Assembly: GCA_046331625.1 (NCBI GenBank)
Contig: JAXLQL010000003.1
Span: forward strand, 248,001-312,000
Reading direction: 5' to 3'
DNA from: JAXLQL01 sp046331625
GTDB taxonomy: Bacteria; Acidobacteriota; Terriglobia; Bryobacterales; Bryobacteraceae
DNA length: 64,000 nt
Shown piece by piece: positions 45,723 through 54,332 of this stretch. Below the pieces are notes generated by a model. The model saw only the letters and a program-made list of their open reading frames with translations, ran no database searches and was not told the DNA's origin. Made by a program: the position numbers and the translations under genes. Positions within the stretch are counted from its first letter, which is position 1. Every line of letters begins with the position of its first letter.

Positions 45723-47117
45723 TCAGATTCCATCCCAGAAGTTCTTCGCTTTGGCGAAGGCCTGCTGCCCCACCTTTCGGCCCAGTTCTAGACCGGCCAC
45801 GTTGCCTTCGTAGAAATGGATTCCGCCGTACAGGCGCGACTCGCCTGCTTCCCGCGCCGCTTGTTCGAACGTCTCCCAGTGGAGCACCACGTCGCCTACC
45901 GGTACCGAGGGATCGGCGTCGAGTGGCGTTTGGCGCGCATAGAAGGAGCCGAACTTCGCGCTCCCGGTGAACTGCTTCAGCACCTCCGCGGCAGCCATGC
46001 TGAACGCGCTGTGGCCAGACGTGTACTCCGCAAACGGCGGAGTCGGAAACGTCGTCTTCTGGAACGTTCGCCACGCCTCGCCCTGCATCTCCACCGTGCC
46101 CTTCCCAGGACCGCCCCACGCCGTGATCCGCTTGCCGCGAAACAAGTGCCGGATCGCCGTGATCGGGCGAACGTAGTCGTACTGCACCTTCGCGTCCCAA
46201 GTCGCGATCGCCGCGTCGCCGATCGCGTTGCTCATCGCGAAGTACATCTTCACCGTCTGCTCGAGCGTCATGTTGTCTCGCTTGGCAACGAATGCCGCGA
46301 ACAACGTCCAGTGTCCCGGCGGCAACTCCGACTTCGGACCGTCGGCCCAATATTCGGCGATCACCATCTGCTTCGGATCGAGCTTCGCCTGTACCTCGAT
46401 CACGTGCTTTGCCTGATCGAGGAATCCCTGTGAGGCCACTGCTTGTGGGGGCGGCGGCAGGAACTGGCTTGCACTCGTCAGCGCGAACGGCGTCACGTTC
46501 CGCCAATGCGCGCCGATGAACTTCGGCGTGGCCGGCGTCGCTCCGTCCAAGTACGTCAACGGCTGCCAGTGGCCGGGATCCGGAATCGCATCCACGGCAG
46601 CCGGCAGCGCGGCGATCATCGCCGGATTCTTCGGCGCGTAGCCCGTCGTGTCCGAATACGGCTCTCCGAGCGTGCCGGAGGGATTGTCTCCCAGTTGATT
46701 CGCACCATCGGCATGGGCGAAATCGATGTTCGCCTTGGCCGCTGCATTGCCCACGCCAATCGGTGTACCTGGATTCAGCGACGTGTTCGTGGGGTCGCCG
46801 CCCGCGGCCGTCAGCGTGTCGGCCAGTTTCTGTGCCAGCGCCGCGTCCAGACTCGCCAGCGTAGGAAACTGATCGAGCATCATCCGGTAAGCCGCCGTGT
46901 GAATCGCCAGCATGCGGTTGGGATCGGTGCGCTGCACGGGCGGCCTGCGCGGGACGGTGCTCCTGACCGGCTTCGCTACCGCGTCATAGGCGGCCCAGGC
47001 ATCGTACGCCGCCGTATAGAGCAGCCCCAGCGTCCGCGCCACCATCGGCGGACCCGGCTTGGCAATCCGAACGGCCTCGAGCGCAAGGTCGTTCCAAACG
47101 AGAATCGGGTTCTTCAC
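45723..47117 (-). CDS. Vanadium-dependent haloperoxidase / PAP2-like protein
   Basis: A 464-residue protein with the vanadate/phosphate site of the haloperoxidase-acid phosphatase superfamily: K-x6-RP (KVQYDYVRP), TSGH (TSGHSAFS, with Thr in place of the common Pro) and S-R-x5-H (SRLYGGIHF). The long N-terminal helical region (WNDLALEAVRIAKPGPPMVARTL) is typical of the bacterial group of large haloperoxidase-like proteins. These may oxidise halides with peroxide or act as phosphatases; sequence cannot separate the two. No signal peptide is visible. The start is a GTG with AAGGAG six bases upstream (47124-47129), a strong site. Confidence 0.88.
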   Translation of the reverse strand: MKNPILVWNDLALEAVRIAKPGPPMVARTLGLLYTAAYDAWAAYDAVAKPVRSTVPRRPPVQRTDPNRMLAIHTAAYRMMLDQFPTLASLDAALAQKLADTLTAAGGDPTNTSLNPGTPIGVGNAAAKANIDFAHADGANQLGDNPSGTLGEPYSDTTGYAPKNPAMIAALPAAVDAIPDPGHWQPLTYLDGATPATPKFIGAHWRNVTPFALTSASQFLPPPPQAVASQGFLDQAKHVIEVQAKLDPKQMVIAEYWADGPKSELPPGHWTLFAAFVAKRDNMTLEQTVKMYFAMSNAIGDAAIATWDAKVQYDYVRPITAIRHLFRGKRITAWGGPGKGTVEMQGEAWRTFQKTTFPTPPFAEYTSGHSAFSMAAAEVLKQFTGSAKFGSFYARQTPLDADPSVPVGDVVLHWETFEQAAREAGESRLYGGIHFYEGNVAGLELGRKVGQQAFAKAKNFWDGI

Positions 47118-47189
47118 AACTATCTCCTTCGACGCGCGGAAGGCGCGGAATTCCGTCGAAAGAGTAGTGTCGCCAGTTTCGGTTTCGTT

Positions 47190-48293
47190 TCACTCGCCGC
47201 GAACTTCTATTGCGTGCGCCTCGGTCCGGTCCGGCATCTCCCACCGCTCCACCATGCGCTCGATCACCCGTTCCGGCACCGTAGACTCTCGCGCCCGATT
47301 GCGCCGCAACAACTCCCCGGGAGCCGCTTCGAGACACACGATCCGCACGCGCGCCCCATACCCGGCGAACAGATCGATCGACTGTCTGCGTACCGCTTCG
47401 CGCAGATTCGTCGCGTTCCATACGAACGGCTGCCTCACGCGCAGATACTCGCGAGCCCGCTGCCGCGCCGTATCGATCGCCGCTCCCAGGCCATCGGTCT
47501 CATCGCGGATATCATCGAGCGAGATCACCGGCACGTCGCCGAACTCGCGCGCCGCCAGCGTGTTCTTTCCCGAAGCCGGCAAACCGGCGAGCAGCGTCAC
47601 TTCGAACGCAGTGTCATCGTGCGCCGCATAAGAAGGATCGCGCGTAGGCGGCCACGTTCGAAAGTAGAGGAACCGGCTGTGCGCATTCGCGAAGGGCCAC
47701 GCTGACGCGAGACACCCCTGCTCGCGTGCGAACTCGGCGAACAACTCGACGTTCTCCACCAACCGCGCCTGATCGGAGCAAATCCGGCCGCGCACGTCGG
47801 CCTCGGCGAGAATCGCCAACCAATCGCATCGTGACGTTTGGCTCGCGCGAATCACCGATGCCCGCGCCTCGGGCCGCTCGAGAATGTAGTAAGGCCACTG
47901 GTGGAATCGCACCAGCCCGCACACCTTCTCGCGATCCTCCACCGTCATTCCGAGCCGCCACAAAATCCCGCGAGCCATCACCGCGCCTTTCGTTGCGTGG
48001 CCCCGGCTCGTGATCCGGCCGTTCTCGGTGCGCGTGCAGGCCGGCTTGGCCACGTCATGCAGCATCCCTGCCCAAAACAAAATCTCCTGATCATGTTCCG
48101 GCAGCGCCCGCCACGCCGGAATCCCCGCCATCGCCTCGCACACCATCCGCGTGTGGATCCAGACGTTGCCTTCGGCGTGATACACGGGATCCTGCGGGCA
48201 CTCCTTCATCGCGCGGATCCAATCGAACTCCGCGTCGATGGACTCCCAATCCACGCGCCAAGCAGGTGGCTGCGGAACGAGCGGACTACTCAT
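47190..48293 (-). CDS. HD-Pnk: HD-domain 2',3'-phosphoesterase fused to polynucleotide 5'-kinase
   Basis: A 367-residue RNA end-healing enzyme. The N-terminal HD domain has H47 (VWIHT), H79-D80 (MLHDVAKP) and H99 (SRGHA). The C-terminal P-loop kinase has Walker A G237-LPASGKNT, acidic SLDD (260-261), and the Pnk tail with RxxxR (LLRRNRARESTVPERVIERM). This architecture matches Runella HD-Pnk, shown to remove 3'-phosphate or 2',3'-cyclic phosphate and to phosphorylate 5'-OH ends. The ATG at 48293 has GGAG nine bases upstream and overlaps the ligase stop by eight bases; the in-frame ATG at 48314 is less likely. Together with the RNA ligase it forms a healing-and-sealing unit. Confidence 0.9.
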   Translation of the reverse strand: MSSPLVPQPPAWRVDWESIDAEFDWIRAMKECPQDPVYHAEGNVWIHTRMVCEAMAGIPAWRALPEHDQEILFWAGMLHDVAKPACTRTENGRITSRGHATKGAVMARGILWRLGMTVEDREKVCGLVRFHQWPYYILERPEARASVIRASQTSRCDWLAILAEADVRGRICSDQARLVENVELFAEFAREQGCLASAWPFANAHSRFLYFRTWPPTRDPSYAAHDDTAFEVTLLAGLPASGKNTLAAREFGDVPVISLDDIRDETDGLGAAIDTARQRAREYLRVRQPFVWNATNLREAVRRQSIDLFAGYGARVRIVCLEAAPGELLRRNRARESTVPERVIERMVERWEMPDRTEAHAIEVRGE

Positions 48294-49059
48294 GCAATCG
48301 CACTCCGGGAGCAAGCAAGTTCGGCACCAGCGGACGCTCCATCCAGTGCGACATCGAGTCCGCCACCGCCGTCAGAAAACTCGCGCGCACGTATTTGTAC
48401 CGGCCCTTCACCTGGCCGTCTTGTTCCCACTTGATGTAGAGGCCTTCCATGTCGAGCGACGAGTCGCTTTCGGCGATCGCTCTGTCCGCATCCACGCCGC
48501 ACTGCACGCACTGCGCTCGCAAGCGCTCACGCCAGTTCGATGTTCGAAACGCGGATGGACCCGCTAGTGCCCGGGGATCTTCTCCCGACCCCACCGCTAG
48601 CACGCGCACCGAGCACACCGGCAACCCGTGGAGCAACCGCCGCCGCGCCGCGGTATCGAGGAACCAACCCGTCTCGCGATCCAGCACGTCGAACTCGAGA
48701 AAGTAGTGCGGCAGCGCGTCATAGAAAATGGTGTGCTTCGCGTAGAGCCACTCGCCGTACATGACGTAGCGCTCGCCCAGCACTTCACGAAAAGCATGCT
48801 GATGCGCGGCCGCCCAGCTCTTGAACAGCCCGAACTGGCGCTCATTCGCTCCGCCCGTCAACGCGTGCCCGCGGCTCTGCAGCAGCATTCCATCGCCGTC
48901 GAAACTCACTGCTGCGTTCGAACCATCTACCTTCTCTTCCACCACCAGATGCTTGTCGCGTAGTTCGTCCACCGGGACCGCGCTCATATCGAAGTCGCCC
49001 GGCTGTAGTCGCGAGCCCTCGACATGCCGAGTCCGCGGATACTTGACGATCGCCCTCAT
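48286..49059 (-). CDS. ATP-dependent RNA ligase (Rnl2-like)
   Basis: A 257-residue nucleotidyltransferase-type ligase. Motif I is EEKVDGSN with the adenylated lysine K43, followed by the motif Ia/III-like VMYGEWLYAKHT and FLEFDVLD, motif IV EGLYIKWE and motif V KGRYKYVR. There is no OB or other C-terminal domain, as in small RNA ligases. It would join 3'-OH and 5'-phosphate ends, which its neighbour HD-Pnk produces. The ATG at 49059 overlaps the methyltransferase stop (ATGA), and the end overlaps HD-Pnk. An in-frame extension upstream runs antisense-like through the methyltransferase gene and is not used. Confidence 0.9.
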   Translation of the reverse strand: MRAIVKYPRTRHVEGSRLQPGDFDMSAVPVDELRDKHLVVEEKVDGSNAAVSFDGDGMLLQSRGHALTGGANERQFGLFKSWAAAHQHAFREVLGERYVMYGEWLYAKHTIFYDALPHYFLEFDVLDRETGWFLDTAARRRLLHGLPVCSVRVLAVGSGEDPRALAGPSAFRTSNWRERLRAQCVQCGVDADRAIAESDSSLDMEGLYIKWEQDGQVKGRYKYVRASFLTAVADSMSHWMERPLVPNLLAPGVRLHE

Positions 49060-49652
49060 CTGTCCACCCGCGCTGACACCACGTAATGATTCAGCACCGT
49101 CTCCACCTGGACACGGCGCGCCCCGGCATGGAGCAGCATCGCCTCCAACTGCGTCTTCGAGAACAGATGCAGATGCTCGGGATTGTCGTCGGGCCGCGAA
49201 GGTACGCTCAGCACGAAGAATCGCCGCGACAGCGGAACCAACGCGTCGAGCGCTCGTTGCGGCTCTTCGAGATGCTCGAGCACTTCGAGCATCGTCACCA
49301 CATCGAATGATCGCTCGCGGAAACCCGGCCGCGCCGCATCCATGCGCGCCACCGACAATCGCGACACTCCGCCCCGCCTCACGGCCTCGATCTGCCCCGC
49401 GCGCACTTCGCTCCACTCGATCACCGTCACCGGCAACTGCGGGAACGCGTCGAGCAGCGGCCACAGAAACGCGCCTCGCCCCGAGCCAATGTCGAGCAAG
49501 TTTCCCGACGCCATCCCCCGCAGCATGCCCAAAACCTTCCGCACGCGCTCCAGCGGTTCTGTTTTCTTGAATCGGTGCAGCCGCGGCGGGCCTGGCTCCA
49601 TGTCGCCCAGCCCGCGAACGAAGGCCGCGGCGAACTCCTCGTACAGTTCCAC
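49056..49652 (-). CDS. SAM-dependent methyltransferase of the RNA-repair operon
   Basis: A 198-residue class I methyltransferase. The SAM loop is DIGSGRGAF (54-62); IEWSEVR follows strand 2, and strand 4 has MLEVLEHLEEP. The E-x2-EH arrangement (E123, E126, H127) and a later His (H160 or H162 in NPEHLHLF) recall the metal site of bacterial Hen1, which 2'-O-methylates repaired RNA 3' ends. The same ExxEH stretch is common in ordinary small-molecule methyltransferases, so this remains a hypothesis. The GTG start directly follows the der stop codon, and the stop overlaps the ligase start. Confidence 0.8.
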   Translation of the reverse strand: MELYEEFAAAFVRGLGDMEPGPPRLHRFKKTEPLERVRKVLGMLRGMASGNLLDIGSGRGAFLWPLLDAFPQLPVTVIEWSEVRAGQIEAVRRGGVSRLSVARMDAARPGFRERSFDVVTMLEVLEHLEEPQRALDALVPLSRRFFVLSVPSRPDDNPEHLHLFSKTQLEAMLLHAGARRVQVETVLNHYVVSARVDR

Positions 49653-50972
49653 CTACTTCTTCGCCTTTTTGCCCCCGCCCTTCAGCCGCACCTTGATCCG
49701 GATCGGCACCCCCACGAAATGGAACTTCCTCCGGATCTCGTTGATCAAATACCGCTCGGTCGAAAAATGCATCGCACTCGGACCGTTCTTGAACACCACG
49801 AACGTCGGCGGCCGCACAGACGCCTGCGTAATGTAGCGCACCTCATGCGTCTTGTCCGTCTGCAGGTGCTCGAAGAAGCGGTTCAACTCGCCCGTGGTCA
49901 CACGCTTGTTGGCCGACTCCCACGCCCGCCGGATCAGCCCGAAGATTTGCTTGACGCCCGTGCCCGTCATGGCCGAAAGAAACGCGATCGGCGCGTACTC
50001 GAGATACGGGAACTCGAAGCGAATGCGATCCACCCACTTCGCCTTGTCCCGCTCCTTCACCGAGTCCCACTTGTTCACGCACAGGATCACGGGCCGCCCC
50101 GCCTCGTTCGCGTATCCGGCGATTGTGCCATCCAGCGCCACCGGACCCTCTTCGCCATCGATGAGAATCAGGGCCACGTGCGAGCTCTCGATGTGCTTGC
50201 GCGCCATCACCACGCTGAGCTTCTCGGCCATCAGCTTCGTTTTGCCTTTGCGCCGGATACCCGCCGTATCCACGAACACGTACTCCACGCCTTCGTGGAT
50301 CACCGCTTCGTCCACCGCGTCACGCGTGGTGCCCGCCACCGGCGAAACGATTGACCGTTCCGCGCCCACCAGCGAATTCAGCAGCGTCGACTTGCCCGTG
50401 TTCGGCCGTCCGATGATCGCCACGCGAATCGAGGTTTCTGTTTCGGGCTTCGGCTTCTCGCCTTCCATCGGAAAGCTGGCTGTCACGTGATCCAGTAGTT
50501 CTTCGATCCCCTGCCTGTGCTCGGCCGAGATGGGGAACAGGTGCTCGAACCCGAGCGCGTAGAAGTCGGCCGTCAGCGTCTCTCGCGCCGGAACATCGAT
50601 CTTGTTCACCGCAAGCGCCACCGGCTTGCCCAATTGCTTGAGCAGCCGAGCCAGGTCCCGATCGGATGCGGTGATCTCGGTGCGGCCGTCGATGAGGAAG
50701 ATCACCTGAGCGGCACGATCGAGCGCGACACGAGCCTGCTTGAAGATCTCACTCGGGATCAGTTGATCGTCGTCGGGCACGATCCCGCCGGTATCGATCA
50801 CTTCGAACCGCTTGCCGCGATGTTCGGCCTCGCCATGAATGCGATCGCGCGTGATTCCCGGTTCGTCGCCGACAATCGCGCGGCGCGAGCCGGTGAGCAA
50901 ATTGAAAAGTGTGGATTTGCCGACATTGGGCCGCCCGACGATGACGACCACTGGCAACGATGTTTCGGACAT
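49653..50972 (-). CDS. der: GTPase Der (EngA)
   Basis: A 439-residue double-GTPase. Two G domains each have Walker A (GRPNVGKSTLFNLLTG at 13-28; GRPNTGKSTLLNSLVG), a DTGG/DTAG motif (DTGGIVP, DTAGIRR) and NKxD (NKID, NKWD). The C-terminal KH-like domain ends in KGGGKKAKK. Der is essential for 50S ribosome assembly. It is first in line on the minus strand, with the RNA-repair genes directly behind it at zero spacing, so ribosome assembly and repair could share a transcript. Divergent to the amidotransferase gene across a 19-bp gap. Confidence 0.97.
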   Translation of the reverse strand: MSETSLPVVVIVGRPNVGKSTLFNLLTGSRRAIVGDEPGITRDRIHGEAEHRGKRFEVIDTGGIVPDDDQLIPSEIFKQARVALDRAAQVIFLIDGRTEITASDRDLARLLKQLGKPVALAVNKIDVPARETLTADFYALGFEHLFPISAEHRQGIEELLDHVTASFPMEGEKPKPETETSIRVAIIGRPNTGKSTLLNSLVGAERSIVSPVAGTTRDAVDEAVIHEGVEYVFVDTAGIRRKGKTKLMAEKLSVVMARKHIESSHVALILIDGEEGPVALDGTIAGYANEAGRPVILCVNKWDSVKERDKAKWVDRIRFEFPYLEYAPIAFLSAMTGTGVKQIFGLIRRAWESANKRVTTGELNRFFEHLQTDKTHEVRYITQASVRPPTFVVFKNGPSAMHFSTERYLINEIRRKFHFVGVPIRIKVRLKGGGKKAKK

Positions 50973-50991
50973 CCTGTCTTTTCATGAGACC

Positions 50992-51678
50992 ATGGATTCG
51001 AACCCCATGGCCACTCGCGCCGCGCTGACGTTCCGTCTTGAAACAAAGGCCGTGCCTTATGTTCGCGCGCTCGAGGCTGCCGGAATCGTGCCGATTCCCA
51101 TCACGCCCGGCGCCCCAGGCGGACTCGAAGGCCTCGGCGGCCTCGTCATCAGCGGCGGCACCGACCTCGATCCTGCCCTCTACGGCCAACCGCGTCACGC
51201 CGAAACCGAGGATCCCGACACCGCCAGAGACGAACTCGAACTCGCCCTTCTCCGCGCCGCGCTCGATGCCGATCTGCCGGTGCTCGCCATCTGCCGAGGG
51301 ATGCAACTGTTCAACGTGGCCCTTAGCGGCACGCTCACGCAGCATGTGGAAACCATCTCCACGCACCGGCCGCCGCGGCCACCGGAAAACGAACTCTATC
51401 GCACCGCGCACGACATCGCGATCGTGCCAGGATCGCGTCTCCATGGCATCACAGGAGTGGAGCGCAAAGACGTGAACTCGCGCCACCATCAGGCTGTCGA
51501 TCGCGTCGCTCCGGGACTCTTCGTATCCGCTCGCGCCAACGATGGTGTCGTCGAGGCTGTAGAACTCCCCACGCGCCGATTCGCCCTCGCGGTCCAGTGG
51601 CATCCCGAAGATCGCATCGCCACCGACCCCACTGACCTCGCCCTTTTCCGTGCCTTCGCCGAGGAACTTTCGCGATGA
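50992..51678 (+). CDS. Class I glutamine amidotransferase-like, gamma-glutamyl hydrolase family (C26)
   Basis: A 228-residue protein with the C26 fold: LVISGGTDLDPALYG, nucleophile C101 in AICRGMQLFN, and the His-Glu pair in VQWHPED. This is close to PuuD-type gamma-glutamyl-GABA hydrolases and to related amidotransferase-fold hydrolases. Length is a little short compared with the usual 240-260 residues because the N-terminus is compact. Two ATGs (50992, 51007) are possible; no strong RBS supports either. It runs divergently from der. Confidence 0.85.
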   Translation: MDSNPMATRAALTFRLETKAVPYVRALEAAGIVPIPITPGAPGGLEGLGGLVISGGTDLDPALYGQPRHAETEDPDTARDELELALLRAALDADLPVLAICRGMQLFNVALSGTLTQHVETISTHRPPRPPENELYRTAHDIAIVPGSRLHGITGVERKDVNSRHHQAVDRVAPGLFVSARANDGVVEAVELPTRRFALAVQWHPEDRIATDPTDLALFRAFAEELSR

Positions 51679-51708
51679 ACGGGATCGCCTTCTTGCTCCC
51701 GGCGTACG

Positions 51709-52542
51709 TCAGTGCCCGGCAGCAGCCTGCTCGCGTTCCCTGCGAGTGATCGCTGGCTTGTATTGCTTCCCATCGGGACGCGTGATCACCAGCTTGTTCG
51801 CTTCGACACAAGCTTGCACTTCACTGCCAATGATCATCTGGGAGGGATTGTAGCCCCAGAAATCGCCGCTCGAACGCGCGGTGTAGATGATGCCGTCCAG
51901 CGCGACCTTCACCGTGTAGGTCGTCTGCTTACGTTCGGAAGCCAGACCGACCGTGGTCCAATCCTTGCTGCCGTTGCGATGAACACGGCCGAATTGGACG
52001 GTTGGAATGTACGCGGTCTCTTCGTGTACATCCAACAGCCTGCCAGTCTGGCAGGCGGATACGTTTTGACCATAGCTCGTGGGAGCGAATAGCAGCGCCG
52101 GCGCGAGCGTCACGCTCAGGGTTGCAACTTTGAGATTCGTGAGTTTGGTTTTTCGCGTCTTCCAGAGGCACGCCGCCAACCATCCACCGATCACGATGTC
52201 AATCGTGCCGCAGAAACCCGGCCACCACACTGGCATGCCAGAGTTCGTGACCAGTGCGTGATGGACGAAGAAGTCGAAGAAGCCGTGTCCGCCAATACCG
52301 ATTGCCGCCAGCCATATGTTCTTCTTGAATCCGAGCACGGCAAGAACTGCAAACACCAGCCCCACTGCAATCTCGATCTCCAATGCCGGGTGAGGGTTCG
52401 CACCCATCAACGCGAATAACGCGTAGTAGGAAGCAATCACGATCAGCACGGTCGGGTAAAACGAGCGGTCCCGGTCGAAGCCGGCCGTGGTGGCAAAGCC
52501 GCCCACCACCAGCCCCAAGATCACGCCCACGAGGTATTCCAT
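51709..52542 (-). CDS. Membrane protein (DUF6010-like) fused to a secreted domain
   Basis: A 277-residue protein in two unlike halves. Residues 1-140 have four or five membrane helices (YLVGVILGLVVGGFATTAG, YYALFALMG, GLVFAVLAVLGF, GGHGFFDFFVHHAL) resembling DUF6010-type proteins. From about residue 145 a second signal-like stretch (NLKVATLSVTLAPALLFAPTSYGQ) leads into a soluble domain of about 110 residues with a Cys pair and DGKQYKPAITRREREQ at the end. The second half looks like a complete small secreted protein whose start has been read through: the frame is open and the codon where an ATG would be expected is ACG. The start at 52542 has AAGGAAAAG upstream. Confidence 0.6.
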   Translation of the reverse strand: MEYLVGVILGLVVGGFATTAGFDRDRSFYPTVLIVIASYYALFALMGANPHPALEIEIAVGLVFAVLAVLGFKKNIWLAAIGIGGHGFFDFFVHHALVTNSGMPVWWPGFCGTIDIVIGGWLAACLWKTRKTKLTNLKVATLSVTLAPALLFAPTSYGQNVSACQTGRLLDVHEETAYIPTVQFGRVHRNGSKDWTTVGLASERKQTTYTVKVALDGIIYTARSSGDFWGYNPSQMIIGSEVQACVEANKLVITRPDGKQYKPAITRREREQAAAGH

Positions 52543-52676
52543 AGAGTCTTTTCCTTTCGCATCCCCCCGGATGATTTTCGCCACGACCAAGATTAACCCG
52601 CGTGACTCGTGCGCCCATTGAACGCCTCCGCTGAAGTTCTTGAACGAATCGGCTACAGTGAGTGGCAAGGAGAATT

Positions 52677-53534
52677 TTGACCGACACGTCGAGCCCGGGC
52701 GCGCACGGCTGGTTGAGCGAACCCCGCTGGTACCTTTGGGAAGGCGGATTCTTTCTCATCGCACGCGGGGAGCGCGCTGTGCCAGCCCACGCTCACCACG
52801 CGATCCAAATCGTCATCGCCGTTGACGGGGAAGTGGCCATTGCCGGGAAGGACGAGGAGTGGCGCAAGGGCCCGGCAGTCATTGTCCGGCCGGATGCCGT
52901 CCATTCTTTCAACTGCAATGGCGCTCTGGGTGCGATGTTGTTCGTCGATCCCGAGTCTAGCGAGGGCGCCTGGCTCGGGAATTCACTGAAGCGTGACATT
53001 ACGATGGTTTCCGGCCCCCGCTTGGACTCCTCCGTCCAAGAGCTCCGCAAGTTCATCGAGCAACCCTTCGACAGCATGGAGATTGGCGAACTCATCCGCC
53101 ATTGCGTTCAGGCGTTGAGCCCTGGAGTGCCGCCGGCACGGCGCTTGGACCCGAGAGTCACCACAGTCCTGACCGCGATCCGCGACCGCGACGATCTCCA
53201 CATATCGCTCGAGAGCGCAGCGCAGAAGGCGTTCCTCTCGCCAAGCCGGTTCGCTCACTTGTTCAAGGAACAAGTAGGGCTGCCCTTCAGCCGTTACATG
53301 CTGTGGCGCAAGTTGACCCGAGCCATGGTCGCAATCGCGTCGGAGCGAACGATCTCGGCCGCGGCGCACGCAGCGGACTTCGCCGACGCCGCCCACCTCA
53401 CGCGGACCTTCTATCAAATGCTGGGGATGGCCCCCTCCGTATTGATGCGCGGCGAGTTTGCCGAGCTTCCGTCCCCCTTCGATGTGCGTGCCGAACGCTC
53501 CGCCGCCCAGAGCCTGCGCGCGCCCGCGCAATAG
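52677..53534 (+). CDS. AraC-family transcriptional regulator
   Basis: A 285-residue regulator. The N-terminal cupin-like domain (AHAHHAIQIVIAVDGEVAI, about residues 35-110) should bind an effector. The C-terminal double HTH (about 170-265) has ISLESAAQKAFLSPSRFAHLFKEQVG and the second ISAAAHAADFADAAHLTRTF, with GMAPSVLM as the usual end. The TTG start at 52677 is chosen because AAGGAG (52667-52672) is four bases upstream; a GTG at 52662 lies before that site. Its target may be the next gene, a metallothionein-like ORF 111 bp downstream, or itself. Both are guesses. Confidence 0.88.
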   Translation: MTDTSSPGAHGWLSEPRWYLWEGGFFLIARGERAVPAHAHHAIQIVIAVDGEVAIAGKDEEWRKGPAVIVRPDAVHSFNCNGALGAMLFVDPESSEGAWLGNSLKRDITMVSGPRLDSSVQELRKFIEQPFDSMEIGELIRHCVQALSPGVPPARRLDPRVTTVLTAIRDRDDLHISLESAAQKAFLSPSRFAHLFKEQVGLPFSRYMLWRKLTRAMVAIASERTISAAAHAADFADAAHLTRTFYQMLGMAPSVLMRGEFAELPSPFDVRAERSAAQSLRAPAQ

Positions 53535-53603
53535 CCGATTCATCCCTGAACAATAGCTGATTCATTCAATGCCGATTGAGGCGTCCAATGCGAAACTTCA
53601 GTT

Positions 53604-53620
53604 GTTGACGGCAAGTCAAC
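53604..53620. promoter_or_regulatory. Inverted repeat upstream of the metallothionein-like gene
   Basis: GTTGAC-GGCAA-GTCAAC, a perfect 6-bp inverted repeat with a five-base spacer, lies 26 bases before the small Cys-rich ORF. TTGACG in it (53605-53610) could also serve as a -35 box. It may be an operator for a metal-responsive repressor; no regulator can be assigned. Confidence 0.35.
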
Positions 53621-53704
53621 GATCAAATTCCAAGGAGCTTCAAGAATGTCGAACAATTCGAAACCATGCAATTGCGGATCGTGCCCCGGTGTAACTCCCA
53701 AGGT

Positions 53705-54332
53705 AAGCCACTGGTTTCACCAGTGAGACTGGAACAGGTTTGACCGTCGCGGGAGTGAGCGCGGCGTAGAATCCTCCCTCAAGTGGCTTGATGAACCACG
53801 AAAGAGAGGATTCATGTCAGAGATATACAAGAGCCTAGCCCACTCCAAATGGGACTGCAAGTATCACGTAGTGTTCGTTCCGAAACGACGCCGGAAGGCG
53901 TTGTTCGGACAGGCACGGCAGCAACTCGGAAAGATCTTCCACGAGTTGGCGCGACAGAAGGAGTGCGAAATTCTGGAAGGGCACCTGATGCCCGACCACG
54001 TGCACATGTGCATCGCGATTCCACCCAAACACCCGGTGGCCTCGGTGATCGGATTTCTGAAAGGAAAGAGCGCGATTGCCGTGGCGCGAATGCGCGGAAA
54101 GGAGCGGAACTTCACCGGCGAACATTTGTGGGCACGCGGCTACGCCGTGTCCACCGTCGGCTTCGAACTGGAAGCCGTGCGCAAATACATCCGCGAGCAG
54201 GAGGCCGCGGATGGTGACAAGGGTCAATTCTGACCAAACACTTTGAGGCGCGCTTGGCGCGACGCCTAGACCAGACACTCAACCGCCTTTGAGGCGGCCC
54301 AACTCATCAAGCCACCCGCTACGCGGGGGGTG
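53705..54332 (+). mobile_element. IS200/IS605-type insertion element
   Basis: A short single-transposase element without terminal inverted repeats or an obvious target duplication. Its left end has a hairpin CACTGG-TTTCA-CCAGTG (53709-53725), its right end two hairpins, CCGCC-TTTGA-GGCGG (54283-54297) and CCCGC-TAC-GCGGG (54315-54327). Subterminal imperfect palindromes recognised as single strands are typical of this family. Boundaries are estimated from the flanking metallothionein-like halves and are uncertain by a few bases. The transposase gene is intact. Confidence 0.65.
53814..54233 (+). CDS. tnpA: IS200-type Y1 transposase TnpA
   Basis: A 139-residue HUH-type Y1 transposase. The HUH pair is H62-V-H64 (DHVHMCI) and the nucleophilic tyrosine is Y125 (VRKYIREQE); the length is standard. 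It cuts and rejoins single-stranded DNA at the element ends, with the tyrosine forming the 5'-phosphotyrosine intermediate. No TnpB/Cas12-like accessory gene is present, which makes it IS200-like and not IS605-like. The frame is undamaged, so mobility may be intact. Confidence 0.93.
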   Translation: MSEIYKSLAHSKWDCKYHVVFVPKRRRKALFGQARQQLGKIFHELARQKECEILEGHLMPDHVHMCIAIPPKHPVASVIGFLKGKSAIAVARMRGKERNFTGEHLWARGYAVSTVGFELEAVRKYIREQEAADGDKGQF

